NCBI GenBank assembly: GCA_015501605.1
Contig: JADNRZ010000004.1
Span: 62,001 to 126,000 of the forward strand
Length of the DNA stretch: 64,000 nt
Direction of reading: 5' to 3'
Origin: Panaeolus papilionaceus
Taxonomy: Eukaryota; Basidiomycota; Agaricomycetes; Agaricales
The notes beneath the pieces are model-generated. The model was given only the letters and a program-made list of their open reading frames with translations, did not search any database and had not been told where the DNA came from. Positions 44,459 to 59,900 of this stretch are shown here, one piece after another. Positions within the stretch are counted from its first letter, which is position 1. Every line of letters begins with the position of its first letter. Made by a program: the position numbers and the translations under genes.

Positions 44459-45482
44459 TCATGGCTTCACAAGCGACGTTTGGGATCCAGATGCCGCAAG
44501 ACTTGGCGGATAGGGAGATGGGCTCGGGTCTGCCCTTTCTACGCACGTTCCACCAGACATAAAGAGATACCTGTTGCCCACTCTTTTGCTCTGGTCTGGC
44601 GAGTGGGTGATCCACATAAGCGCTTTGAGAGTAGATTCGTCTGAAGCCACAGTGTCGACCATTGTTTGTTCGACCAGTGCGGAGGTCTCCAGATCAAGTG
44701 CGGAAGTCGGTTCTAAAACGAAAGAATAAGGTAAACATAAAATAAAGACCCAACTTGGAGGGATATGGTGACGAACCATCCAGCAACATGAGTTCGGCCA
44801 CATCGAAAGCCAATGCAGCAGCCAGAAGCATCCTCTGACCCTCACCACCGCTAAGGCTGATCCAATCGCGCTGCCATAGTTCGGGGTCAACATCCCATCC
44901 CAACCCAATCTTGTGAGCACGAGCTTTGACTTCGCTGAGGACGGCTTTCGGGTCCGACCCCCGGTGTGCATGCTGGTGAGAGCCCAGTTGGACGATAGAC
45001 TCGATGAACTTGTCTGGAGAACCTGGAAGTAGTGCGGGTCGTTGCGGTACATACATCACACGCATGCGATAGGCAGGTATTCCTAAGTAAGTATTCAGAA
45101 GTCAGTGATAAGTCTGGTTTTATGTCCTCGAGTAAAGATCGTACCATAATCCTGTGGCGTGCTAAGTCCAGAAGATGAGAGTCATAGGTTATCATCAAAC
45201 GAGACAACAGCAAAAGGCTATAAGAACCTTCCGTGCAGCAGCTTTTCCCCGCTGTGCAGATTCAAGTGCGCAATGCTCTTGAGAAGAGTGGATTTCCCTG
45301 TACCACTACGTCCTTGCAGAACAATAATATCACCTACTCAGGGCAAACAATGAGCCAGGAAGCCATAAATTGAAATTGAAACACTTGCCTTCATTGACAG
45401 TGAAGCACACATCTCTAAAAAGATGATCGCTTTGGTTCAACGAACAAGAAACATTGCGCAATTCAAGAATAGGGATTTCCAT
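44459..45482 (-). CDS. Soluble ABC ATPase (FetA/YbbL-like), no membrane domain
   Basis: A small ABC-type ATPase subunit in a single gene. It starts MEIPILELRNVSCSLNQSDH at ATG 45482. Motifs in order: Walker A GRSGTGKSTLLKSIAHL, Q-loop YVPQRPALLPGSPDKF, signature ISLSGGEGQRMLLAAALAFD, Walker B AELMLLDEPTSALDLETSAL and H-loop MWITHSPDQSKRVGN. It ends TSLVKP at 44459-44461. Bacterial relatives (YbbL/FetA) pair with a separate YbbM-type permease; none is seen in this window. The first intron (45334-45388) must be GC-AG: a GCAAGT donor follows NEG, and the nearby GT alternative would create a stop. Whether it is a transporter subunit or a soluble ATPase is open. Ends are convergent with no gene but the tRNA beside it. 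Confidence 0.85.
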
Positions 45483-45685
45483 CAAATCAAACCGTGCAGA
45501 AGCCAAGGTTCATCAGGACCAAGCCCCAGTTCACATGCTCAGTCAAGTTATGACGTCATAAATACTCACATAATTATTTATTCTATACAAATAATGTGAG
45601 GGGTGGATTATGAAAACCAAACACATATACGATTAGGTCTGTACTAATTAGGCTGCTCGTCTACAAAAATACGAAATAAAGATGA

Positions 45686-46953
45686 TCATGGTGGGGGGAT
45701 CATACCCATCTCCTCAGGTGTGAGGCTAGAGCTCTCAATCATCACACCAACGCCGACCTTAGCAGCGTTCTAATTTCAAAGATATCAGTGACATGTTGAA
45801 TTTGTAGATATCATATACACATTACCTTGAAGTGATCAATTTCCCCTGCAACCAGGAATGAGAATGCGGGGATAAATCTCTGCTCGAGAAGAGCAGACAC
45901 TTTTCCACTCGAATCAACCTGAGCACGGAAAGTCGCGGCCCTGAAATCGTATTTCGCGCCAAGTGTTGCCACAGCATCACGACGCGTGGGGGCATTGATG
46001 AGTTGAAGGTCAGCAGCGACCTCAACCTTGTCGCTCAGCTTTTGCCAGTAACTAGCTTGCAAAATACCAGCGGGCTGGAGCTGAGCAGTAGCAATCCAGT
46101 TTTTGTCGGTTGATGCGAGCTTGGCCAGATATGAGACGTTAATGTCATGATCACGGGGGGTGGGATGCTGATACAACGTTTCCACTCCGAGAGCAAGGTT
46201 TTTAGTAACAGACTGGAGGTAGCTACCCATGTAGATACCAGTGAGATTGGTAGGAGATGGGTTCACGGCTTTGACATTCAAACTGAAATCTTGACCCTGG
46301 TAGTCATGCTCCACTTGCAACATGTTTTGGTCAGGTTGTGAGGAAAACTGAAGAGTCGTTTAGATTTAGCATCGAATAGTATAGCATACTGACTTGTCCC
46401 TGGGCTTTGGAAACGTTGTTCGCGTTCCAACCATTGTTCATACGCGCACTGACGCTACCCTCGTGGTCAACGGAACCTTGCAAGAATACCTGTTGCAGAG
46501 TATTAGAAAACGGTCGGGTTTAACCGGGACGCGCGCTGACCTGCTGGTTCGCGAAAACTGCACCAAAGTTATAGGAAGGAGGGAGTGTCTGAGAACCCAG
46601 AGCAAAGGAATGCGTGACTTGGAAAAGTGGGTTCATAGAGAGCCCCTTGGTCAAGTCCGCACGAGCACCATCGAATATGTAGTTAGAAAGGTGAGTAGCT
46701 AAGGATATTAATACGAATTCGGTCAGTTATAGTTGGTTAAAGAATGTAGAGAGCAAAACTGACCTTTCACTTCCTTCTGTAGGTTTTCAACTGAACCCGG
46801 TTGGGGAAGTCCGAGGTCAGCTCGCCAACGCGCAAAACGGTCGTAAGCATTGAAAAGAGGGGAAACAGGATTGAAGTATGAATGAGTTACGGGCGTTTCT
46901 GGAGCATAAGGATTAGGATGCGCGTCCTTTTCTGAGAATGAAGTGGTGGCCAT
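45686..46953 (-). CDS. TOM40: Tom40, mitochondrial outer-membrane import channel
   Basis: Tom40 is the beta-barrel pore of the TOM complex, through which nearly all mitochondrial precursors enter. It starts MATTSFSEKDAHPNPYAPET at ATG 46953, then FNPVSPLFNAYDRFARWRAD and LGLPQPGSVENLQKEVK, the soluble N-terminal helix. Short introns split the barrel: YIFDGARADLTKGLSMNPLF, THSFALGSQTLPPSYNFGAV, MLQVEHDYQGQDFSLNVKAV, GIYMGSYLQSVTKNLALGVE, YLAKLASTDKNWIATAQLQP, TLGAKYDFRAATFRAQVDSS and FLVAGEIDHFK. The C-terminal exon is NAAKVGVGVMIESSSLTPEE and ends GMIPPP, stop 45686-45688. The alternating pattern and Tom40-specific stretches leave little doubt. Confidence 0.96.
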
Positions 46954-47302
46954 AACAAATGACGAATAAGTAGAAGAAATGCAACGGTGGCAAGACGGAA
47001 TGAAAAATTATACCAAATACAACCAAGCATCATTATGTAACATTAACCCCTAACTTAACTATACTCATACAAGTTATTCAACTACATTACTTTTTGTTTC
47101 TTATGTCCAAGTTATAATTATTTAAGAGGTCTTACCATTTCTTCAGGGTGATTTGTTTCATTTAGAATCGAATAGTTGAAACTCGGTATATAGTGCTCTT
47201 TTCGCATTTTCCGATTAGTAAAATAGCGGTTATGTACGAGACGTCTCGATACAAATTTGTCGATGTGTGCGACAGTCTCATCCCGTTCGCCTTGGTTCTA
47301 CC
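46954..47302. other. Divergent intergenic region (TOM40 / GT15 copy 1)
   Basis: About 350 AT-rich bases between divergent starts. No defined site recognised; it must carry both promoters. Confidence 0.4.
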
Positions 47303-49181
47303 ATGTCATCACACTTATTGTCCCCTCGTCGCCTGGGATTAGCCATAATTTTCATTCTAGTGAGCTTGTAAGTTTCATCCCAACTGTGTACTTATAACTG
47401 TCCTTCAGATTTCGCTGCATTTTTGGTTCAAGGACGTCATTTACGATTCGAAATTTGTCACAGACGTTGCTAACAGGCTGGGGTCAACACCAACGATAAT
47501 CGAAGGTTTCGCCGAAAATATTACCTCTCGCCCACTCCCTTCAACGACAACAGAGTCAGGCGCCGCCCCGACACTTGTCCCCGATTCCCAGCAAGCGGGT
47601 CGTAGGGAGCGAGCTAATGCGACCTTTGTCTTCTTATGTCGAAATGATGACGTCGCTGGTGCCGTCTCAAGCATACAGCAGATGGAAGACCGTTTTAATC
47701 GAAATCATGGGTATCCATGGATATTGCTCAACGAAGAGCCTTTTACCGACGAGTTCAAAGAGTATGTGATATTCCTCCGAAAGTTTTTTTTTTTTTTTGT
47801 CTGTGACCTCTGACTCCGCTATAACCTGAAGAAGAATACAAGTGGTGACAAGTGCTCCCATTTCCTTTGGCCTGATTCCTCGAGAACACTGGCAACAACC
47901 GGCATGGATAGACGAAGAACGTGCAGCAGAGGCCCGGACTCACATGATGAATCAAGGCATCATCTATGCAGGTGTCGTTACAATATATCTCCTGTCAGAG
48001 AACGGACTGTTTATAGGATCACCGTTTAATAGGAAGCGTTTCGTACGTGGCTTCTTACTTTGGAGTGCTTTTATCACGCAGTGCTGATTATTGTATATTC
48101 ATAGGTACAGAAACATGTGTCGGTTCAACTCGGGGGTCAGTGGAAAAGTATTACCTCAGGATTTCAGTATATATAAAAACATTTTGCAGTTCTTCTTCCA
48201 ACACGAGCTACTTCAACCTTATCGTTACTATTGGAGGTAGGTCATATGAACTTCGACCACGACGTATGCTGAACAACCCATCCTGTAGGGTCGAGTAAGC
48301 GCCCAAGCTGCATGCCTTCGAAAACGAAAGTTGACATGCGACTAGACCCGACGTCAAATTCTTTTGCGACCTAAACTACGACCCGTTCAAGTTTATGGAG
48401 GAAAAAGACAAAGTATATGGTACTCTTGATACATGTATTTGATGACTTGCTTTGGCTCATCCGTAACCCATTTCAGGGTTCACGATATCTCTCGTAGAGT
48501 GGCCGCAGACAATTCCAACACTCTGGCAGAGTGTCAAAGGTATTTCTGCAAAGATATTTCACAAGAATTCTTTCACACTGGGTCACGGTTTTTTGTCAAC
48601 AGAATTCATTGCCAACAACTCGCAATATATTCACCCACAAAACGCGATGGATTTTCTCTCCGACAACGAGGGAGAGACATACAACCTGTGTCATTGTAAG
48701 CGGTTGTATGTGTCGCTATCATTCGGAATGATTCACATAACACCATAGATTGGAGCAACTTTGAAATTGCGGACATGGATTTCTGGCGAAGCGAAGCATA
48801 TCAAAAATTCTTCGACTTCCTGGAGTCAACAGGGGGATTCTATTACGAGGTCAGTCTTCTGGCCTGACCTATCTATGGCCACTTGAATAATGATATATTC
48901 ACAAATCAGCGGTGGGGAGACGCACCAATCCATAGCATAGCTGTTTCTCTCTTTGCACACAGGGATCAAGTACATTTTTTTAAGGACATCGGATACCGAC
49001 ATGACTCTTTCCAGCACTGTCCGTCTGGCGACGTGTGGAGGAAGGGGAAATGCGCATGCGACCCCAACAACAACTTTGGTACGATTATACATTAGTGGAT
49101 AACTTACGCACCTAAATATGCGAATATTCAGATTATGGGTACAACTCATGTTTGAAGAAATACGAATCGTTGTTCATTTAG
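47303..49181 (+). CDS. GT15 alpha-1,2-mannosyltransferase (Kre2/Mnt1 family), copy 1
   Basis: A type II Golgi enzyme that extends O- and N-linked mannans with GDP-mannose. Thirteen exons, 47303-47359, 47409-47761, 47832-47971, 48033-48042, 48105-48135, 48190-48236, 48289-48294, 48346-48419, 48477-48539, 48603-48695, 48749-48849, 48910-49078 and 49132-49181, sum to 1137 nt, 378 residues. The signal anchor is LGLAIIFILISLHFWF. Catalytic-domain motifs: ATFVFLCRND, SFGLIPREHWQQPAWIDEER, SVSYRNMCRFNSGFFFQHEL, YYWRVEPDVKFFCD (E196), GETYNLCHYWSNFEIADMDF (family nucleophile Glu, E278) and YERWGDAPIHSIAV. Two exons are only 10 and 6 nt, each required for SVS and RVE. It is tandem with copy 2, 449 bases apart. 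Confidence 0.95.
48033..48042 (+). other. 10-nt microexon in GT15 copy 1
   Basis: GAAGCGTTTC between a TTTAATAG acceptor and a GTACGTGG donor. It supplies residues 165-168 (GSVS) of the YRNMCRFNSG motif. Copy 2 has a 10-nt exon at the same place. Confidence 0.85.
48289..48294 (+). other. 6-nt microexon in GT15 copy 1
   Basis: GGTCGA between a CCTGTAG acceptor and a GTAAGC donor; introns on either side are 52 and 51 nt. It encodes part of R194, V195 and part of E196 in the invariant YYWRVEP motif. Without it the motif would read YYWRPDV. Confidence 0.85.
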
Positions 49182-49630
49182 ACTCCGACAAAATTGGATG
49201 TGGTACTCATGGACACTTTGCTACGGGACCCTTTCCAGTCAAAAGATTCGATATAGATCCACTAGATATAGAGCACTAACTGCAAAATAATTCATCTAAT
49301 ATACAAGTCGCCTGTTAAGGAATAGGGCGGAAGCGCTCGAAGCTGAAGGCCGAAGCAGTGCTCCCAAGGATATGTGTATTTGTGATTATATAAGCAGCTC
49401 CACAAGCTACCCGTAATTTCGGCCTTCTGACTCTCAACTGACACGTCCCACTAAAACGTCGTTAGGGCAAGGCACTTTGTTGCCACTGTTTATTCTCCTT
49501 CAATATCCTCTCAGAACTACTAGGATATATCTGCCGCTTCTACTCAGCGCTTACCTTATAATTTGCTTTGCTTGGGTTCTATCATTCTCTGCCTCTAGAT
49601 TGACTCAATTTTATCAACTCTGCAGGCAAG
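49182..49630. other. Intergenic between tandem GT15 genes
   Basis: About 450 bases. A TATATAAG lies at 49387-49394, 237 bases upstream of the copy 2 start. The long leader from there (or a 5' UTR intron) would be needed for it to serve that gene. No other gene is seen. Confidence 0.45.
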
Positions 49631-51552
49631 ATGATGACTCCTACGAGATACATCTTTTTGGCGCTGGCTGTCATAGTGAGTTATCATTACCTTTGGCTCT
49701 CTTCAATTAGTTGACGTCGAAATAGATCAGTTTACATTATATTGTTAGCTTCTCAAACGAGAACTACGGAAGGGCGACTTCCCTCACCAATATCAAGGAT
49801 ACCATTGGGTCAAAACTATCTAACCCCGGACCTCCTTACAAAAACGGTGTCCCTGATGATTACTACCTCAAGAACCAACATGCATCCCCCCAAGGCCGCA
49901 AAGCAAACGCTACATTCGTCATCCTTGGTGTGTATCTCCTCTTGAATCTCGACGAGCCTTTCTAACAGCCCAATTTCACCGCTACAGCTCGTAACAGTGA
50001 CCTCAACGGTGTCATTAGCAGTATGAAGCAAATGGAGGACCGCTTGAACAAGAAATTCAACTACCCTTACGTCTTTTTAAACGAACAGCCATTCGATGAT
50101 AAGTTCAAGAAGTGAGATATTTATAGTCATATCTGCCCTTCTAATACTCATAATTTGTTTAGACGCGTTTCGGAAATTACAGATTCCAAGGTCGAATTCG
50201 GTCTCATACCAAAAGAGCATTGGTATCAACCAGACTGGATTGACGAAAAGAAGGCAACTGCAGCCCGCGAGAAAATGGTAAAGGACAACGTTATTTATGG
50301 AGGTAGATCACCTTCTCTCATCAATGCTTATTTACCTCGCCCTGATGTCACTTTTTCTAGGTAGTGTTCCGTGCGTGATAACAGTCTGTTCCTTTTGTAC
50401 ATCCAACCTAACAAAGGCATTTCAGTTACCGCAACATGTGTCGCTTCAACTCTGGCGTACGTTATAATCGTGATTGGACACCTTGCTACTACTCAATAAT
50501 CCTCGTTTAGTTTTTCTACCGTCATGAACTGCTCAAAAACTACCAATATTACTGGAGGTATGTCCACTTTCAGCACTACGATTATATAAGTACTCATTTG
50601 TTGAAAACAGAGTCGAGTGCGCCATTTCTTGTTCGAAACCGTAGTCTCGTTGCTAAGTTGTCGCAGGCCTGACGTCAAATTCTTCTGTGATATTGACTAC
50701 GACCCCTTCCTCATTATGCAAGACCAGAACAAGATGTACGGTACGTGGATTGTTTTGCACTATTATACAACTGTCATGTAAGTGTTTGGTCCCAGGTTTC
50801 ACAGTATCGCTTTATGAGTATGAAGCTACTATCCCAACCCTCTGGAGTGCCGTGAAAGGTAAGTACTATCTTGTGCTCATACCGCTATTCCTTTTGACTC
50901 GTATTACGATAGATTTCGTCAAGGCCAATCCTCAATATGTTGCACCTGATAATGCCATGGCTTTCCTATCAGACGATGGAGGGGAAACCTACAACCGCTG
51001 TCATTGTTCGTACATTTTACTAAGCTCTAACGACTCGAATATCATTTACCATTTATTCCAGTCTGGAGTAACTTTGAAATTGGAAACCTTGATTTGTGGA
51101 GAGGCGAAGCCTATAGCAAATTCTTCGAGTTTCTTGACGAGAAAGGTGGCTTTTATTATGAAGTCAGTCGCACTACCTCTGTTTCATGTGTTCTACTAAC
51201 GATATGTTGTGTCAAGCGCTGGGGTGATGCTCCTGTCCATAGTATCGGTGCTGCCTTGTTTGCACGCAAGGATCAGATCGTAAGCTCATCTCGCCATTCT
51301 CCGACAACTTGCACTCACATTCATTCAAGCATTTCTTCAACGACATTGGTTACCGACACGAACCATTTCAACATTGCCCGCAAGGCGCGGCCCATAAGAA
51401 GGGCAAATGTTGGTGTGATGAAAGCCAGAACTTTGGTATGTGTTTATTATCTGTCATAACGGAATCGCTATCTGATACATGGCGTGCTTCACTGGTATTT
51501 AGATTATGAGTGGTATTCCTGCCTCAACCGATACGACAAGCTATTTGATTGA
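49631..51552 (+). CDS. GT15 alpha-1,2-mannosyltransferase (Kre2/Mnt1 family), copy 2
   Basis: A tandem paralogue of copy 1 with the same Golgi role. Fifteen exons sum to 1155 nt, 384 residues: 49631-49675, 49726-49927, 49988-50111, 50163-50302, 50361-50370, 50426-50456, 50511-50557, 50611-50616, 50667-50740, 50796-50858, 50913-51005, 51062-51162, 51217-51279, 51330-51435 and 51503-51552. The signal anchor is RYIFLALAVIISLHY. Motifs: VEFGLIPKEHWYQPDWIDEK, SVPYRNMCRFNSGFFYRHEL, YYWRVEPDVKFFCDIDYDPF, CHFWSNFEIGNLDLWRGEAY (nucleophile E284) and YERWGDAPVHSIGAALFARK. The stem is longer than in copy 1. From the fourth exon on, exon lengths equal those of copy 1, apart from one extra intron between DQI and HFF. 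Both enzymes look active. Confidence 0.95.
50361..50370 (+). other. 10-nt microexon in GT15 copy 2
   Basis: GTAGTGTTCC between a TTTTTCTAG acceptor and a GTGCGTG donor. It supplies GSVP before YRNMCRF. It matches the 10-nt exon of copy 1 in length and phase. Confidence 0.85.
50611..50616 (+). other. 6-nt microexon in GT15 copy 2
   Basis: AGTCGA between an AAAACAG acceptor and a GTGCGCC donor; flanking introns are 53 and 50 nt. It encodes the end of R200, V201 and the start of E202 in YYWRVEP. Confidence 0.85.
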
Positions 51553-51774
51553 TAGTCATACCCGATGTGTCAAATCTACTATGTTACATCATTATTAGTT
51601 GTACACAAAGTCTCCTCGGAATGATACAAATGACTTGGACAACAAACAGTCGTCTTCTCAGAGTTGAGTACTTTGGGCTGAAAAGGTCTCCACCACGAAA
51701 CGCGGATACTTATCCTGCTGAGTAGGCCTGGTATGAAGGCAATGGATAACAAATGCTGAATCCAAGTGGCGTCG

Positions 51775-55521
<3,747 letters not shown>

Positions 55522-55653
55522 GATAAACCAGTTTATTGACATAAACTAGCACAATAATATATCAATACCAGGTCATGTGATTAAATTATTACTTTACCAT
55601 GCACTGACACGTCGTTGCTTAACTTACACACTCTTTCCTCACTGTCGTCAACG

Positions 55654-56811
55654 ATGAGGAGCCTATTTATTTCAAGTCTCTTCTCTATTGCTCTTTCTAC
55701 TTTTGCATTTGCAGTATCACCAGCAGAACAACTTGCTCAACTCGCTGCTGCTGGTAATGGCATCATCAAACTCGATGCTGACACTTTCGATCTCTTGACC
55801 TCTCCCAAACGAACCTGGTCAGCTTCTGTCCAACTCACTGCCTTAGACCCAAGGCGTAGGTGCATGCCTTGCAAGTAAGTAGCCGCCATTATGTTTGTAA
55901 GATCTAACATCTCACTTGCCAGTACAGGGAATTCGACCCATCCTTCCAAGCAGTAGCAAAAGCTTGGTCTACTGTGCCACAAAAAGCCCGTAACGAGCAT
56001 TTCTTTGCCACATTAGACTTCGACAATGGTTCATCCGTTTTCCAAAAGGTAAGAACAATAAATATTGTTAATCACTTCACGAAGTAACCTTCGCGCAGCT
56101 CGGTTTATCTTCTGCACCTATCGTGTACAACTACCCCGCGGCTGAAGGGCCTCGCAAAGAATCACGCACTACCCCAGCTAAATACGACTTTTCAGAGTGG
56201 GTTTCGCCTTTCATTTTGGTTGACTAATGACTGACTTAAATTGAACAGTGGCTTTGAACCCGCCCCTCTGGCCGAATTCCTTTCCAAATACACGCCCGTA
56301 ACAATCCCCTATAGTGCTCCAATTGACTTTTCACGCTGGATTACAATGGCTGCGGGTGGTTTAGGAGCTATTGTCTTCCTTCGCTTCCTCTTCCCAATTG
56401 TCAATAACAGATGGTCTTGGGCAGCTGGCGTCGTTATCACCTCTCTAGTCATGACCTCGGGATATATGTTCACAAGGATCAGGAATGTGCCATTTACCGG
56501 TCCCAATGGTAACTGGGTTGCCGCAGGCTACCAAAATCAATTTGGTCAAGAAGTACAAGTTGTCGCCTTTACATGTGCGTTTTGGAGTTTCATTTTGACC
56601 ATAGCAATACAAATTCATTTCCTGTCATTTAGATGGTTTACTCGCCTTCTCTTTCTTGATGCTGACACTTGTTGTGCCCTATCAATCGTCCCCACAACGC
56701 CAACGGATACAAGTATACCTGTGGACGGGAGTCATCATGATTGTATACTCCGTCCTTGTTTCACTCTTCAGAGTCAAAAACAGGGGCTATCCTTTCAAAC
56801 TCTTCCTGTAG
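55654..56811 (+). CDS. OST3: Ost3/Ost6-type oligosaccharyltransferase subunit
   Basis: This ER membrane subunit of oligosaccharyltransferase acts as an oxidoreductase that holds acceptor proteins during N-glycosylation. It starts at ATG 55654 with a signal peptide (MRSLFISSLFSIALSTFAFA). The luminal thioredoxin-like domain has the CxxC active site CMPC (joined by an intron to KEFDPSFQAVAKAWS), then FATLDFDNGSSVFQKLGLSS and PIVYNYPAAEG. The C-terminal part has four predicted membrane segments: MAAGGLGAIVFLRFLFPIV, WAAGVVITSLVMTSGYMFT, the stretch around FTYGLLAFSFLMLTL and VYLWTGVIMIVYSVLVSLF, ending GYPFKLFL. The stop is at 56809-56811. Length and topology are typical. It starts 133 bases from the divergent PIK1. 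Confidence 0.93.
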
Positions 56812-56905
56812 ACATCTCACGCGTCGTAGTAACAATTGTTATAATAAATACCATGCATTAAGACGAGTTATAAGTATATAAACATCAGATGTGAGATAGA
56901 GGGTA

Positions 56906-59900
56906 TTAACTGGATCCGTTGCCCTCCTGCTGGAAGACATCAACATAACGACTTCGAACAGAGCGTTTGCTGGCCTGGGATCTAGGCCTGCTGGGTGGTG
57001 GTCCATCACCAGCATGTCGTGTCCCAGTCGGGGTACTTGGTGCGGACTCGGTTGGAGGAGCGAGGTTGGAACGTATCCTCATAGGAACCTTTGTGGGAGG
57101 TTCTGTGCTGAGGTCGATAGCTGAGGAAGACCGAGGTGGAGGAGGACCAACAGCTGGAGGGGCTTTTGGGCCGCTGAAGCCAGGTGAGGCCGTTTGTGGT
57201 CTTGACGGCGGTGGGGGAGGTGGTGCAGGCTTTGGAGCCTCATCCGCGCCGGCCTATTTAGAGAGATGCATGAAGTAAGTTCGAAAAATATTCTAGCAAG
57301 CAGCTGACCTTTTTATTGACCCATCGTTTTTGTTCTTTATCGTAGTAGAAAGCAGACTCCTCTCCGAGGCTTGCTTTAACAGGTCCGCTTGTTGCTTCTG
57401 ATCCCCCTTTCCACCATCGACTGATCCAGCCACCACCACCACTTTTTGCAGGTTGGACTGCAGCTTTTTATCACAAATCAGTAAACGTAGCATCATTTGA
57501 AAATATTTGAAGCAAACCTGGTTTATCAACTGGTGAAGCGGGTGCTGGACTGGACTTGGTGGAGGATTTGGCACTGGCACCAGAACTGTCCGACTCGCTG
57601 TCTACTTTGGGTTTGGGTTTGGAATTTCCAAAACCAAGATCTTCTTCATCCTCGATGCTGTCCTGTTGACTCTGGTACCTGTGATGAGATGAGACAGGAG
57701 AGGGTGAAGCCCCGAAGGATAATGATTGGTTGTCCATGAGCGAAATAAATCCATCGCTGCTTTCCGTGACGGGCGTTTCCTTAAGCTTCACAAAAGTTGC
57801 TGCGGTCGGCGTCTGAGAGGTGTCAGTAAATCCTGTTGATTCCCACCACCCTCCATGCTGTATGGGTGTTTCAGCATCAGCCGATCCATACGAGTCCGAT
57901 TTTGGAGCAGATGTGTCAATGGGGGCTGGTACGCCATTGCCATTGTTATGTCCATGGCCGTTAGCAGTCGCTTGAGAAAAGGGCATAAACGGCGGTGTTT
58001 GAGAGGTGGGAGATGATTTTTGTCCCATATATCCCAGGGCCGATGAAGATCGCTCAACTGGGGCAGGTGGAGCGTAGTAAGAGGGAGTTGCCATTGCCGA
58101 AGACGTTCGCTGTGGTGGTGGAAGTACTTGAGGCGGCCGGGGTTGAGGAGATGACCTAGCAGACGGGACAGTTGAGGAGATGGTACTGTAATGGGCGAAT
58201 GGACCAGCAAATGTTTGTTCTGTAGGCTTCGTCGTGTCAACTTCAGAACTGGGTGAATCGGCATCACCCGTCACTAGTTTGGTAAATCTGCCTTCAAGCC
58301 ACCCTCCTATGCTATCTAAACTGGGTTTGGTCAATTTCCCGCCAATCCATGAAGCGGACTTGTCATGGAAAACGCCAGTCAGTCGCTGCTGCAAGCCCTG
58401 GAGATGGTGCATCAACGAGAATGTGGTGTAAGGGGAGTTTTGACTGATTGAAGCCGCAATTGCTTCACAATATCTGCCTGCTAGCTGAAGCTCGCCTATT
58501 TCCGCGAGCCATGCTGCTCGAAGAAGACGATATGATTGGAAATGGGGGAGGCCATGGAAAGCTTCCTGGCCCTTTGCTGGAGGTACCAGAGACATTGCGA
58601 ATTCCCATATTTCCGACAGGATGAGAGCATCGGGATCCCGTGTAACGTCAGCAGGATTTTTTGTCCCGAGTAATACAATGCGGACGTTGGGGGACCCTAG
58701 CCCTCCCACGATGGACGTTTGAGGCGACAACAAGTAGCTGATAGGGGTGCGGTGGGTGAGTAAAAATCGAAGCATGTAGAAATTTTACGAACCATGAATG
58801 CGCACCCTCCACAAAGTTGTGGCCCATAAGTTGATCTCCGAGTGCAGTGAGTGCCGCAGACGCCTCCGCTGTTAGTGGAGAGGAAATTAGCATAGCTGCA
58901 GTCTCTGCCCAGTTTTGCAGGGATTGAACTGAAACTTGAGAGACGAGGCCGGGTTGTCCCAGATTGGCAAAATTGGGCGTTCGAGGTGTGAGCGCGGGTG
59001 CAAGAGACATGGGAGGGCGAAGTGTGGCCTTTTGCAGAAGTGTGGGGGATGAGAGCTCTTGTACTGTTTATAAAGCTCAGTAAAATTGCAGTATTGATAT
59101 TGATTTACACGAACTTACCAGCGGCTGCTCCTTGTCCAGAAAACAAGCTATATGCCACTTTCAAGCTTTCACGGCCGTGCTGCTCTGAAGCGCCTGTGCT
59201 ATTGGGATCCGCTGCTGATGCGAATTCGCTGCGCAAAAACTCGCTCACGACCTCCTTCCATGACTCTTTATCGATACTGCTCGCAATGATTAAAGCATGC
59301 GCCCAAAGCTTCTCGTCCGCTGCGTAGTGGAACGCTTGGCGGCGTTCTCCTTGCAGCAAAAATTCTTCGATCTTGTCTAAAGCTGAAGCTCGTAAAACTG
59401 TTGTCGATATTGGCCGCTCGTCGAATGATGCTGGTCTATGAGATGCTGAGTAGCCTTTAATGTTAGCTGTCTATTTAGAAGTCTAGGCAAAAGAAATTCT
59501 ACCTTGGAGTGATATGCCGTCTTGTAAAGTAGAAACATTTTCTAGACGAGGTACCAATGCCATCCGAACCGCAGAATCGGACTGAGTTCTGCTTTAAATA
59601 TGAGATAAAATTACACATAAAAATGAATTGAAACGATACGCACGATCCCAAAAGTTTCCCGTCATTCTCAATCATGACCTTCAACAGGTTGATCAGCGTG
59701 CGCTTCCCTTCCGCCCTCTGCCTCTCCACCGGTGAAAGATACCCAAGGCCTTGGTCAATTTCAAGCGCCCGATTAGTAAGGTAGGTTATAAGGGAGACCT
59801 TTTTAGCCTGTGTTGCTTGATTTGTCCGCACTAGGCTTAGCGCTGACGAACCTGGGTCAGAAAGTAAAGGTCCTGGGAATGAGCTGGCAGTATGCAGCAC

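Noticed and set aside
48017..48023. Alternative 7-nt exon (GATCACC) in GT15 copy 1
   Set aside because: It fits the phase but needs a poor donor (GTTTAA). The 10-nt exon at 48033-48042 has better splice sites and matches copy 2 in length.
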